Assembly (NCBI GenBank): GCA_049511415.1
Contig: JBEKYC010000022.1
Coordinates: 101,837 to 165,836, forward strand
Source of the DNA: Bog-159 sp049511415
GTDB taxonomy: Bacteria; Acidobacteriota; Terriglobia; Bryobacterales; Bryobacteraceae
Direction of reading: 5' to 3'
DNA: 64,000 nucleotides
Part shown: in pieces, positions 50,509 through 60,200 of the stretch
Layout of the letters: every line of letters starts with the position of its first letter
Numbering within the stretch: position 1 is the first letter of the stretch
Position numbers and translations under genes: made by a program
Notes under the pieces: generated by a model
Databases searched by the model: none
What the model saw: only the letters and a program-made list of their open reading frames with translations
What the model was told of the DNA's origin: nothing

Positions 50509-51000
50509 TCAGAACCGCAGCGTGGCTTTCAGCCGTACGGGATCGAGCAACAGGTCGAGCACATTGGCCGCACCCACGACAACCAGGTTCGAGTGGAGCA
50601 ACGCATCGACGGCGCAGCCTTCGCCGTTATCCACCGCGAGGGCCAATCCCCCGCCCTCCTTCACCGCTTGCAACATCAGCCGGTCATTGTTGCCATTGCC
50701 GATGGCGGCGACATGCGTAAGATCGAAGCGGCCCACATAGTCTGATTTTTCAGTGTCGTGCCGGCCGGTTTGCAGTAAGTACGGAGTTGCAATCCCGGCA
50801 AGTTCGCGCACGGCCGTGCCGAATGAGTCCGCAGTCACAATATGCAGGTCGACCAGCGCGGCCAGGCTGGTGAGCTTGCTCCGGACGTCGGGCGCGATGA
50901 CACCGCCCAGGGAAAACGTTCCGGTATAGTCGCTGACGACTGTGGTTATCGATCGCCGGCCCATACCGGGTATTTCGACAAGGATTCCGGGCTTTGCCAT
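50509..51000 (-). CDS. HAD-superfamily hydrolase (P-type ATPase-like soluble domain)
   Basis: 163 residues from the ATG at 51000. The catalytic motif is VVSDYTGTFS: D24 is the nucleophile and the D-x-T-G-T form matches soluble P-type ATPase-like HAD proteins. Motif IV is AAIGNGNNDRLML, holding the Mg-binding aspartate. The cap is minimal. The substrate is unknown. A longer start at 51042 exists, but it would overlap the start of the divergent gene. Convergent gap of 90 nt to the M50-like gene shows nothing notable. Confidence 0.75.
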   Translation of the reverse strand: MAKPGILVEIPGMGRRSITTVVSDYTGTFSLGGVIAPDVRSKLTSLAALVDLHIVTADSFGTAVRELAGIATPYLLQTGRHDTEKSDYVGRFDLTHVAAIGNGNNDRLMLQAVKEGGGLALAVDNGEGCAVDALLHSNLVVVGAANVLDLLLDPVRLKATLRF

Positions 51001-51024
51001 AAGCGCTTCACGCTCGAACGACGT

Positions 51025-51030
51025 TAGAAT
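51025..51030 (+). promoter_or_regulatory. -10-like box of the beta-hydroxyacid dehydrogenase gene
   Basis: TAGAAT, 10 nt before the ATG at 51041. No Shine-Dalgarno sequence and no clear -35 are visible. Confidence 0.3.
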
Positions 51031-51040
51031 GACACATATC

Positions 51041-51910
51041 ATGAAACTCGCATTTATCGGCGCCGGTAATATGGGATCTCCTATCGCGCGCAATCTATTG
51101 CGCGCGGGTCATCAAGTCACTGTCTACAATCGCACGCGGGCGCGCGCCGAGCCGCTCATCCAGGACGGCGCCACACTGGCCGATTCGCCCGCCGACGCGG
51201 CGCGCGATGCGGAAGCCGTAATCACCATGCTCGCCGACGATCACGCCGTGCGGCCGGCGGCGGAAAGCCTGGCGGAAACACTGGCCCCTGGCGCGGTCCA
51301 CATGGGCATGAGCACCATCAGCGTGGCGTGCTCAAAATGGCTCGCCGAACTGCATGTGAAACGCGGGCAGCACTACGTCGCCACACCGGTTTTCGGCAGG
51401 CCGGAAGCGGCCGCCGCCGCGAAGCTGTGGGTGGTGGCAGCGGGCGCCCCGGAACCAGTCGAACGCTGCCGGCCGGTGTTCGATGCCGTGGGGCGTGGAA
51501 CAACGATCGTGGGGACCGATCCGTGGCTGGCTAACGTCGTGAAACTATCGGGTAACTTCCTCATCGCCGCCGCCCTGGAATCGCTGGGCGAGGCGTTCGC
51601 TTTGGTGCGCAAGTGCGGCGTGGATGCCGGACAATTTCTGGAGATCGCCAACAGCGCGCTATTCAATTCCCCGCTCTACGCGGGCTACGGCGGCGCCATC
51701 GCGCGCGAGCAGTTTGAACCGGCGGGGTTCAAGCTGACTCTGGGCTTTAAGGATCTGCGCCTGGTGCAGGAAGCCGCCGAATCCGCAGCCGTGCCTATGC
51801 CATTGGCCGGAGTGCTGCGCGACCGCTATCTGGCTGCGCTGGCCCGCGGCGAAGCCGACCTGGATTGGGCCGCCATCGGCCGCGTGGTTGCAGCGCAAGC
51901 CGGACTGTAG
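51041..51910 (+). CDS. NAD(P)-dependent beta-hydroxyacid dehydrogenase
   Basis: 289 residues. The Rossmann motif is AFIGAGNMGSPIARNLL, the substrate segment is MSTISVACSKWL (a variant of the D-x-S-T-x-x-P motif), and the catalytic lysine lies in VKLSGNFLIAA (G-x-x-x-K-x-x-x-N type). It belongs to the 3-hydroxyisobutyrate / 6-phosphogluconate dehydrogenase-like family, which includes glyoxylate reductases. The ATG is adjacent to the HAD gene in divergent orientation. Exact substrate unknown. Confidence 0.85.
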   Translation: MKLAFIGAGNMGSPIARNLLRAGHQVTVYNRTRARAEPLIQDGATLADSPADAARDAEAVITMLADDHAVRPAAESLAETLAPGAVHMGMSTISVACSKWLAELHVKRGQHYVATPVFGRPEAAAAAKLWVVAAGAPEPVERCRPVFDAVGRGTTIVGTDPWLANVVKLSGNFLIAAALESLGEAFALVRKCGVDAGQFLEIANSALFNSPLYAGYGGAIAREQFEPAGFKLTLGFKDLRLVQEAAESAAVPMPLAGVLRDRYLAALARGEADLDWAAIGRVVAAQAGL

Positions 51911-51944
51911 CGCGGTGAGATAATGAAGGCTCGCCCGCCCAATC

Positions 51945-52610
51945 ATGGACACTTTGGAGCAGAGACTGGCCGAGGTCCGGCTGCGCATCAACCGAGCGGC
52001 TGACCGCGCGCGCCGCGATCCGGCCGGCATTACGCTGCTGGCCGTCACCAAGATATTCCCCGCGCAGGTGATTCGCGATGCCTACGCGCTGGGGCTGCGC
52101 CAATTCGGCGAAAACTACGTGCAGGAGTTTGCAGGCAAGCTGCCCGATGTGAGCGATCTGTCCGGCGCGCACTTCCACCTGATCGGGCATTTGCAGACAA
52201 ACAAAGCCCGGCGCGCCGCGGAGATCTTCGATACCATTCAGACTGTCGATTCGGCCAAGCTGGCGCGCCGTTTGAACGAGTCCAACAAGCCTCTGGACGT
52301 GATGCTGGAGGTCAAGCTTTCGACGGAACAGGCCAAAGCCGGCGCTGCGCCGGAGGAAATCGCGGAACTGGCGGCAGCGGTCCGCGAATGCCCGAATCTG
52401 CAGCTCCTCGGGCTGATGACCATGCCGCCCTGGTCGGACGACCAGGAGCAGTCGCGGCCCTACTTCCGGCGCCTGCGCGAGCTGGGGGAAGCGCACGGAC
52501 TGTTGCAGCTTTCCATGGGCATGTCGCACGATCTGGAGGCGGCCATCGAAGAGGGCGCCACTATGGTGCGAGTGGGAACGGCGCTTTTCGGAAAGCGCCG
52601 GAAGCCGTGA
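51945..52610 (+). CDS. YggS-type pyridoxal phosphate homeostasis protein
   Basis: 221 residues. PLP-binding lysine is in LLAVTKIFPAQ. The other landmarks are RQFGENYVQEF, FHLIGHLQTNKARRA and LSMGMSHDLEAAIEEGATMVRVGTALFG. The family controls free PLP and has no known catalytic activity. It lies at the start of a two-gene group: its stop overlaps the GTG start of the glycosyltransferase by 4 nt. Confidence 0.92.
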   Translation: MDTLEQRLAEVRLRINRAADRARRDPAGITLLAVTKIFPAQVIRDAYALGLRQFGENYVQEFAGKLPDVSDLSGAHFHLIGHLQTNKARRAAEIFDTIQTVDSAKLARRLNESNKPLDVMLEVKLSTEQAKAGAAPEEIAELAAAVRECPNLQLLGLMTMPPWSDDQEQSRPYFRRLRELGEAHGLLQLSMGMSHDLEAAIEEGATMVRVGTALFGKRRKP

Positions 52611-53707
52611 GGGTTGGCTATTTCGCGCCGCTGCCGCCCGCGCGCACCGGCGTGGCCGATTATGCGGCGGCGCTGCTGGCGGCTCTGCGCCGGCAGGGCG
52701 ACGTGGCGATCCGGCCGCGTCACGCGGACGTCGCCCTGTATCATCTGGGCAACAATCAACTGCACCGGGCGATTTACGAGCGGGCACTGGCCCAACCGGG
52801 TGTGGCTGTGCTGCATGACGCCGTGCTGCACCACTTCTTCCTGGGATCGCTCGACCGTGACGCCTATATCGCCGAGTTTGTGTACAACTACGGCGAGTGG
52901 CATCGTGCCTTGGCCGAAGAACTGTGGGCCGCGCGGGCCAGTTCCGGTTCGGATAGCCGCTATTTCGATTACCCGATGTTGAAGCGCATCGCGGAACGTT
53001 CGCGCGCGGTGGTGGTGCACAACCCGGCGGCGGCGCGCCTGGTGAAGGCGCACGCGCCCGCCGCGGCGGTGATCGAGATCCCGCATCTGTTCGCGGCGCC
53101 GGCGTTGCCTTCCGGCTGGGAAGTGATCCGCCTGCGCCACAATTGGGGCGTGCCGCCGGGCGCGTGCCTGTTCGGCGTCTTCGGATACCTGCGCGAATCC
53201 AAGCGCCTGTTCGGCGTGCTGCGCGCCTTCGCGCGACTCCGGCAAGCGCGCCCGGATGCCTGGCTGCTGATCGCGGGATCGTTCGTCTCGCGGGATCTGG
53301 AGCGCGCCGTGGCGCCTCTGCTGACCGCCCCAGGGATCGTGCGCCTGCCGTATCTCGCCGAACGCGATTTCTGGCGCGCCGCCCTGGCCGTGGATGCGTG
53401 CATCAACCTACGATATCCGGCGGCAGGCGAAACCTCCGGCATCGCCATCCGCCTGATGGGTCTGGCCAAGGCTGTGCTTTTGACCGACAGCCAAGAGAAC
53501 TCGCGCTATCCGGCTAGCGCGTGCTTGCGCATTGAGCCAGGCGCCGGCGAAGAAATTTCGCTGCTGCGCCACATGTTTCTGTTAACATCATGGAAAGAAT
53601 GTGCGGGTGAAATCGGACAACGCGCGTCCGGGCACATCGTTGAGCGTCACCAGGCCGTTCGAATCGCGGAACAGTATTGGGAGACGTTGTGCGCCTATCG
53701 CCACTGA
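52607..53707 (+). CDS. Glycosyltransferase (GT-B fold)
   Basis: 366 residues. The start VRVGYFAPLPPARTGVADYAAALL is the usual GT4-type opening, followed by VAVLHDAVLHHFFLG. In the C-terminal domain, GVFGYLRESKRLFGVLRAFA and NLRYPAAGETSGIAIRLMGLAKAVL are the donor-binding part of GT4 enzymes (nucleotide-sugar site E-x7-E-like). The start is GTG at 52607, overlapping the YggS stop. The acceptor is unknown. The gene overlaps the next by 19 nt. Confidence 0.78.
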   Translation: MRVGYFAPLPPARTGVADYAAALLAALRRQGDVAIRPRHADVALYHLGNNQLHRAIYERALAQPGVAVLHDAVLHHFFLGSLDRDAYIAEFVYNYGEWHRALAEELWAARASSGSDSRYFDYPMLKRIAERSRAVVVHNPAAARLVKAHAPAAAVIEIPHLFAAPALPSGWEVIRLRHNWGVPPGACLFGVFGYLRESKRLFGVLRAFARLRQARPDAWLLIAGSFVSRDLERAVAPLLTAPGIVRLPYLAERDFWRAALAVDACINLRYPAAGETSGIAIRLMGLAKAVLLTDSQENSRYPASACLRIEPGAGEEISLLRHMFLLTSWKECAGEIGQRASGHIVERHQAVRIAEQYWETLCAYRH

Positions 53708-55389
53708 TACTTCTGTTGTGCGCCGCGGTGTTGACCGCGACGCCTGAAGAGATCGCCAAGAGCCTCGATGTGACCGTTCCCATGCGGGACGGCGTGCGCC
53801 TGTCGGCTAATGTTTTCCGGCCCGTGGCGCCGGGGCGCTATCCCACCATCCTGGTGCGCACGCCCTACAACAAGGGAACGGATGTCTCTCCGAACTACGC
53901 GCCATTTGTAGATCACGGATACGCCGTGGTGGTGCAGGATGTGCGCGGGCGATACGCGTCCGACGGTATCTTCCGCCCGCTCGAACAGGAGCCGGCCGAT
54001 GGCGACGACACGCTGAACTGGATCGCGCGGCAGCCCTGGTCGGACGGCAAAGTCGGCATGATGGGCGGTTCGTACGTGGGTATCGTGCAGTGGAAAGTGG
54101 CGACGCTCAACAACCCGCACTTGAAGGCCATTTTTCCATCCGTCTCCGGCTGTGACGATTACCGCGACCGCTTCTACTCGCCGGGCGGCGCGATGAAGCT
54201 CGGCCAGCGCCTGCTGTGGATGTCGGAAAACCTGCGCGCACCGCGTTTTCATCCGGACTTCAGCCAGTTCGTGCTGCACCTGCCGCTGGCCACCGCCGAC
54301 GTGGCCGCTACCGGGCAGACGTCCGAGATGTTTCAGGAAGCCGTGGCGCATCCGGACTACGATTCGTTCTGGAAGGCGCGCAGCGTGCGCGAGCAATTGG
54401 ATAAGGTGCATGTGCCGGTGTTTTCGGTGGGCGGCTGGTTCGACAATTTCGTGGAGAGCGACCTGGACGCCTACGAATACTTGCACAAGCGTTCGGGCGT
54501 GGATCGCATTTTGATCGGGCCGTGGCCGCACAACATGACGGCCAAGCTGGACGGCGTGGATTTCGGGCCGGACGCCATCACGCCTCTGCGCGGTGTCCAG
54601 ATGCAGTGGTTCGACCAGTTCTTGAAAGGCAAGGACACGCCGCTGCTTTCGCAGGCGCCCGTGCGTGTTTTCGTGATGGGCGCCAACCAGTGGCGCGACG
54701 CGCGCGAATGGCCTCCGCCGGCCCGGCAGATGCGCTTCTACCTGGAGAGCCGCGGGCATGCCAATTCGCTGGCGGGCGATGGCAAACTGGAAACGCGGGC
54801 GCCGGAAGCGGGAACATTGCAGGCGGCGGACCGGTTCGTCTTCGACCCGCACGATCCGGTGCCGACCGTGGGCGGCGCGGCGTGCTGCAATCCCAAAGTC
54901 TTTCCCTGGGGACCGCGCGATCAGCGAACGGTGGAGCAGCGCCGCGACGTGCTGGTCTACACCACCGCGCCCATGCGCCGCGACATGCAGGTGATCGGCC
55001 CCGTGCGGGTGGTGCTCTACGCGGCGACGTCCGCGCACGATACGGATTTCACGGCCAAGCTGGTGGACGTGTTTCCCGACGGGCGCGCGCAAAACCTGAC
55101 CGACGGCATCCTGCGGCTGCGTTACCGCAAGTCGCTGGAGGAGCCGGAACTGGCGCGTCCCGGCGAGACTTCCAAGGTGACCATCGACGCCGGGGTCACC
55201 GGCAACGTGTTTCAAAAGGGACACCGCATCCGCGTGGAGATTTCGAGCAGCAATTTTCCGCGCTTCGACCGTAACCCCAATACGGGCGGTCCGGTAAACC
55301 AGGCGACGGAACTGCGCACGGCTTCGCAGACCGTTTATCACGACGCGCGGCGGCCATCGTACGTGCTGCTGCCGGTGGTCGAAAATTGA
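53689..55389 (+). CDS. CocE/NonD family hydrolase (X-Pro dipeptidyl-peptidase-like)
   Basis: 566 residues. The signal peptide is residues 1-20. The alpha/beta-hydrolase domain opens with VTVPMRDGVRLSANVFRP and contains QDVRGRYASDG. The nucleophile is S128 in GGSYVGIVQW; the aspartate and histidine probably lie near the cap-flanked GGWFDNFVESD and GPWPHN. A beta-rich jelly-roll (PepX_C) domain closes the protein (GVTGNVFQKGHRIRVEIS). Substrates in the family include acyl esters and beta-lactams. The GTG at 53689 has GGGAG about 6 nt upstream; a TTG at 53677 is the alternative. Confidence 0.88.
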   Translation: MRLSPLILLLCAAVLTATPEEIAKSLDVTVPMRDGVRLSANVFRPVAPGRYPTILVRTPYNKGTDVSPNYAPFVDHGYAVVVQDVRGRYASDGIFRPLEQEPADGDDTLNWIARQPWSDGKVGMMGGSYVGIVQWKVATLNNPHLKAIFPSVSGCDDYRDRFYSPGGAMKLGQRLLWMSENLRAPRFHPDFSQFVLHLPLATADVAATGQTSEMFQEAVAHPDYDSFWKARSVREQLDKVHVPVFSVGGWFDNFVESDLDAYEYLHKRSGVDRILIGPWPHNMTAKLDGVDFGPDAITPLRGVQMQWFDQFLKGKDTPLLSQAPVRVFVMGANQWRDAREWPPPARQMRFYLESRGHANSLAGDGKLETRAPEAGTLQAADRFVFDPHDPVPTVGGAACCNPKVFPWGPRDQRTVEQRRDVLVYTTAPMRRDMQVIGPVRVVLYAATSAHDTDFTAKLVDVFPDGRAQNLTDGILRLRYRKSLEEPELARPGETSKVTIDAGVTGNVFQKGHRIRVEISSSNFPRFDRNPNTGGPVNQATELRTASQTVYHDARRPSYVLLPVVEN

Positions 55390-55433
55390 CTTGGGAGCAC
55401 CGGACGCGGTATTTTGCAGTTATACGACTGATC

Positions 55434-55508
55434 GGCGCGGTAGCCAAGTGGTAAGGCCAGGGTCTGCAAAACCCTTATTCGTCGGTTCGATCCCGACCCG
55501 CGCCTCCA
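55434..55508 (+). tRNA. tRNA-Cys(GCA)
   Basis: 75 nt with CCA encoded. Acceptor GGCGCGG (55434-55440) pairs with CCGCGCC (55498-55504); the discriminator is T, the cysteine identity base. The anticodon stem AGGGT/ACCCT encloses CTGCAAA, giving anticodon GCA. The T loop is TTCGATC. Confidence 0.97.
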
Positions 55509-55534
55509 ACATTGCGACCCGGACTCCGGAGCGC

Positions 55535-56782
55535 TTACTCCGTCACCAGCGCCTGGTACACCAGCATCCGCGTCTGTCTCCAGTAAGGCACGTTCGTAGC
55601 CTGCGGAACCTGCATCATCAGGACTGCAACCAGCTTCTCTTTCGGATCCACCCAAAATAAAGTGCCGGTAATGCCGGCCCAGTGAAAATCTCCCACCGAT
55701 CCTGGAATCGAATTCCTTCCAGGATCGGTGCGCACGGCGAAGCCCAATCCGAAGCTGGTGCCCGATTCGGGCGTGGGACCGAAGGCGCCCAGCATCATCG
55801 CGACCGGCGTATGCCGCTCCGTGGCGGGCGGCAGTTGATCGGAGGTCATCAGTGCCACCGTCTTCGGCGCCAGGATGCGCACACCGTCGAGATCCCCGCC
55901 GTTGAGCATCATCTGGCAGAAGCGCGCGTAGTCTCCAGCCGTCGACAGCATGCCGCCACCGCCCGATATTATCGCGGGCTTTACCGTCGGATCGCCCGCG
56001 AGAGTGATGGGAGTATCGGAATGCGCCATGCGGGCAGCCTGCGCGGCGTTCAGATAGTAACCCGTATCGCGCATCTTCAGCGGGCCCGTGATGCGCTCGG
56101 CGACGAAGGCGTCCAGGTCCTTGCCACTGGCGACCTCCACCACGCGTCCCAGAACGTCGGTCGAAAAGCTGTACTCCCACACCTCGCCCGGCTGGTGCAA
56201 CAGGGGAAGCTGCGCGATAGTTTTAACCATTTCGGCGAGCGACTTCTTGCCCATCAGATTGGCTTTGCGGTACAGTTCGTCCACCGGCGTGCTGCCGAAG
56301 AAACCGTAGGTGAGCCCGGAGGTGTGGCGCATCAGATCCTGCACGGTTATGGCGCGCTTCGCAGGCACTTTTTCCATGCCCACGGTCACGTCTTTGAATT
56401 CCGGGAGATATTGCCACAGGGGCGCGCCGATATCGAGCTTACCCTCTTCCGCCAGAATCATCGCGGCCACCGTGGTGATGGGCTTCGACATCGACGCGAT
56501 GCGGAAGATGGCATCGGGCTTCATGGCCGCCTGCGCCTTACGGTCCGCAAAGCCGACGCTCATGAGCGCTCCGACCTTGCCGTTATGGGCGATCAGCAGG
56601 ACCGCTCCCGGAATGCGATGGCTCTCCACGTCAGCCTGCATCTGGCGATGGATTCGATCCAGACGCTGGGACGAGAGGCCCACGTCTTCGGGGCGTTTGG
56701 CTTGGGGCAGCGGCTGGCAGAACAGGACCGTGCACAGCAGGAGATTGGCGAGAGTCAGATGGATGGGGGGTTTGATGCGCAT
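55535..56782 (-). CDS. Serine hydrolase (beta-lactamase/class C type)
   Basis: 415 residues. A signal peptide (about residues 8-27) precedes the beta-lactamase fold with the catalytic S97-x-x-K100 in RIASMSKPI. The second motif, usually Y-x-N, appears as EYSFSTDVLG with Tyr conserved but Asn replaced. GAFGPTPESGTSFGLGFAV lies near the third motif. Such proteins are esterases, D-aminopeptidases or low-activity lactamases; the target is not clear. Its stop is 27 nt after the tRNA-Cys on the opposite strand. Confidence 0.85.
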   Translation of the reverse strand: MRIKPPIHLTLANLLLCTVLFCQPLPQAKRPEDVGLSSQRLDRIHRQMQADVESHRIPGAVLLIAHNGKVGALMSVGFADRKAQAAMKPDAIFRIASMSKPITTVAAMILAEEGKLDIGAPLWQYLPEFKDVTVGMEKVPAKRAITVQDLMRHTSGLTYGFFGSTPVDELYRKANLMGKKSLAEMVKTIAQLPLLHQPGEVWEYSFSTDVLGRVVEVASGKDLDAFVAERITGPLKMRDTGYYLNAAQAARMAHSDTPITLAGDPTVKPAIISGGGGMLSTAGDYARFCQMMLNGGDLDGVRILAPKTVALMTSDQLPPATERHTPVAMMLGAFGPTPESGTSFGLGFAVRTDPGRNSIPGSVGDFHWAGITGTLFWVDPKEKLVAVLMMQVPQATNVPYWRQTRMLVYQALVTE

Positions 56783-56811
56783 CCGAATCAGTGTATCGCG
56801 AGTGGAGAATA

Positions 56812-57261
56812 TCAGGCGGCGGGATCTGGTCCGGGAGGCGCCTCATTCAGCAGTAGCCAATACAGGCCCAAGTGTTGCACCACGTCGGCGAATCGCGAGA
56901 AGTCGATGGGTTTGACGATGTAGCTGTTCACGCCGCGATCGTAACCCTTGGCGACTTCGACCGGCTCGGTAGAGGTGGTCAGAATCACCACCGGCAACCG
57001 GCGCGTGCGCTGATCGGCGCGAATCCGTTCCAAAACCTCCAGGCCGGATACCCGGGGAAGATTGAGGTCCAGCAGGACCAGGGCCGGTAGATCCAGTCCC
57101 GCGCGCGGGCCATTTCCGGCCAGCAGATAGTCGAGGGCGGCCTGCCCGTCTTCCGCCACCACAATGGGATTGACGACCCCCGCTCTTTTCAGGGCACGCC
57201 GGGTGAGGGCGATGTCGCTGGGGTTATCCTCCACCAACAGGATGATTTTTTCCTTCGTCAT
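56812..57261 (-). CDS. Response regulator (receiver only)
   Basis: 149 residues. Phosphate-accepting D65 in LVLLDLNLPRVSG, acidic pair E11-D12 in LLVEDNPSD, K117 in SYIVKPID, and a Thr-containing TTSTEP segment. No output domain follows. It is the single-domain type that often sits after phytochrome-like histidine kinases. Its start overlaps the kinase stop by 4 nt, so they are one two-component unit; the kinase is the probable partner. Confidence 0.92.
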   Translation of the reverse strand: MTKEKIILLVEDNPSDIALTRRALKRAGVVNPIVVAEDGQAALDYLLAGNGPRAGLDLPALVLLDLNLPRVSGLEVLERIRADQRTRRLPVVILTTSTEPVEVAKGYDRGVNSYIVKPIDFSRFADVVQHLGLYWLLLNEAPPGPDPAA

Positions 57262-60200
57262 TTGGCTTCGTCCCCCGGCAGCGTGAAATAAAATGTGGCG
57301 CCATTTTCCGGCATGGCCTCCGCCCACACGCGTCCGCCATGGCGGTGGACGATGCGCTGCACGGTAGCCAGCCCGATCCCCGTGCCAGGAAACTCCGCGG
57401 GCTTGTGCAGCCGTTGAAAAGCGGTGAAGAGCCTGTCCGCGTAGACCGGATCGAAGCCAACGCCGTTATCGCGCACGTAGAAGGCGACATCCGCGTCGTG
57501 CGACTGACCCACCTCGATGCGGGCTTGGGCGCGCGGGCCGGTATATTTGACGGCATTCTCCAACAGATTGGTGAGGGCGATCTCCAACAGTGGCTCGTCG
57601 CCCCAGGCAGACAGGCCCGGCCGGATGTCGAATACCAGCGAGCGACCGGGCGCCGCGTGGCGCAGGCGGCGCGCCACGGTTTCGGCCAAGGCGCTGAGGT
57701 CGACCTTTCTACGCTGCATGGGATTGCGGGTCACGCGGGAGAGCTGCAACAGGTCCTCGATCATGGCGGCCATGCGCTGGGCTTCGGAACGAACCCATTC
57801 CAGGTACTTGCGCCCCTCCTCGTCGAGTCTGTCCGTGTAGTCCTCCAATAGCGCCAGGCTCCAACCGTCAATGCCGCGCAGAGGCGCACGCAGGTCATGC
57901 GAGACGGAATAGGCGAAAGCCTCCAGTTCCCGGTTGGCGGCCTCAAGCTGCGCGGTGCGATCGCGTATGCGCTGCTCCAGCTCCGCGTTGAGACGCCGCA
58001 GCTCCTCTTCGGCGCGTTTGCGGGCGGTGATGTCGCGATTGATCTCCAGGATCGCCGTCATCTCGCCTATGGATTCCAGCACCTGGCAGCTCTCCACCCA
58101 CAACGGCGTTCCGTCCATGGCCCTGTGGCTCTGCTCTCCGTCCCAACGGCCGTTTCGCCGCAGTACCTCATCCTGCTCGCTCGTGGTAACGGCGCAGCGC
58201 GTCTGTAGCAGGTCGTGCGTCACGCGGCCCACGGCGTCGGCCTCGGTCCAGCCATACATCTCCGTGGCGCCGGCGTTCCAGGTGCGGATCACGCGTTTGG
58301 CGTCGGCCGTGATGATGGCATCGTGCGACAGATCGACGAGCTCGCCCAGGAGCCGCAGAGCCGCGCCGGCGCGCTTGCTCTCCGTGACGTCGCGGGCCAC
58401 CACAACGGACCCGGCGATGGCGCCGTCTTTGTCCCGGATCGGCCCGAAGCTGTAGCTTCCCACCCAGGTCTCACTCGTGTCTTTGCGGCGCACGGTGTAT
58501 TCGGCATTGTTGACCATTTCGCCGCGTAGGGCGCGCGGCACTGCCCACATGTCCACCGGCGCCGGGGCGCCGTCCGGCAAGAACACCTCCAGAATGTCCG
58601 GATAGGCGTCAAAGCTCCGGGCGCATTCGTCCTTGCTTTTGAACCGATGAAACGCGGCGAATGCGTCGTTGAAATGGATAAAACGACCGTGCGCGTCGGA
58701 GATGAACACCGCGTCGGTCATGCTGGCCAGCGCCGCCTCCAGCTTTGCCTGACTCTCGCGGAGCGCCTCCTCTCCTTGTTTGCGGCCGGTGATATCGCGC
58801 CTGACGCCCAACAGTCGCACGGGCCGCCCTGCGTCATCAAAGAAAAACTTGCCCCAGGCCGACAGCCAGCGCTCCTGCCCATCAGCCGGCCCGATGGCGC
58901 GATATTCGCTGGCATATTTGCCGCCGTTGGCCGGCTGGCGGGCACCGGCCAGAGCAAGTTCCACGCGCTCCCGGTCGTCAACATGCAACCCTCTCAAGAA
59001 GACCCGGTGGTCGATCTCCGCATCCGCCGCCAGCCCGAACTGCTGCTTGGCCAGCGCGGACCACACCGTGGCGCCGGTCAGCAGATTGACGTCGAAAGTT
59101 CCCAGACCCGTGCTCTCGATGGCCAGCCGCCAGCGCTCTTCACTTTCCCGCAGGCTGGACTCCTTGACCTGGAGCGACTGCATCAGCCGGTCCCGCTCCG
59201 CCAGGGAACGGGCCAGCTTGATGTTGCTATAACTGAGAACGGAAAGCATCTGGCCCAATTTCGTCAGCCAGGCCATGCCGGTATCCAGGGCCTTCCGGCT
59301 CAAGCGCGGCGCGGCTTGAATCGCAGCCAGGTATTCTTCCTCGGGGAAGCCGTAGCGCGCGGCTTGTGCACGGAACAGATCCACGTCCAAGGGCTCGTCG
59401 TCGAAGAAGAACTGGCCGCAGAATAGATTACCGACGTGTTCATCGCCCACCATGAGGGGCGTGGCGGCGTCCCACATGTGATTCATGCATTTGTAGGGCT
59501 TGAACTCGCCCGGCGCCACACCCTCTGTAAGGCGCGTATCGCTCTCAATGCAGTTGCCGGAGGTTTCGGCATGGCGGCGGTGAAAGTCAGTGCAGACCCG
59601 CTGGAATCCCACGGCGATCAGCAGGTTGCCCTTCAGATCTACTACACCCATGGGGATGCCGGCGAGCTGATAGAAATCTTCCATCAGAGACTGGGTGGCC
59701 GCTATATCCAGAATGTCGCCCAGCTCCAGGTTGCCGATGTCGCCTTCCGGCGCCAGAATGCTCTCCAGCTTGTGGCGCACACTCTGTTCGCTTTGCCGCA
59801 ACTGCTCCTCGGATCGCAGACGTTCCGTGATATCGGTGACGAAGCAGACCGTCCACATACCGCGCTTGGTGCGGACGGAGTTGAGTGTGATCGCGACGGG
59901 AAACTCGCCGCCGTCTTTACGCCTGCCGACGCCGTGCTCGGGAATCAGGACGTCGTGCGGCCGGCCCAGCAACTCGCCGGGCGCGTAGCCGAACATGCTC
60001 GCGGTGTGGGCGTTGGTTACGGTGATGCGGCCTTCGGCGTTGGTGGCAATGATGGCTTGCGAGGAGGAATCGAGCAGCGCCTGCGCGGTCGCATGGCTTT
60101 CGGCGGCGTCGGCGAGGGCGTCCCGCAGCCGACTGGTCAGCAGCGTAATTGAAACGCACGAGATCGCGAACAGAGCCAGGGCGATGGCATCCGCGGGATG

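Noticed and set aside
53695..55341. 548-residue minus-strand frame opposite the CocE-like gene
   Set aside because: Antisense of a real, motif-bearing gene; no domain or signal of its own.
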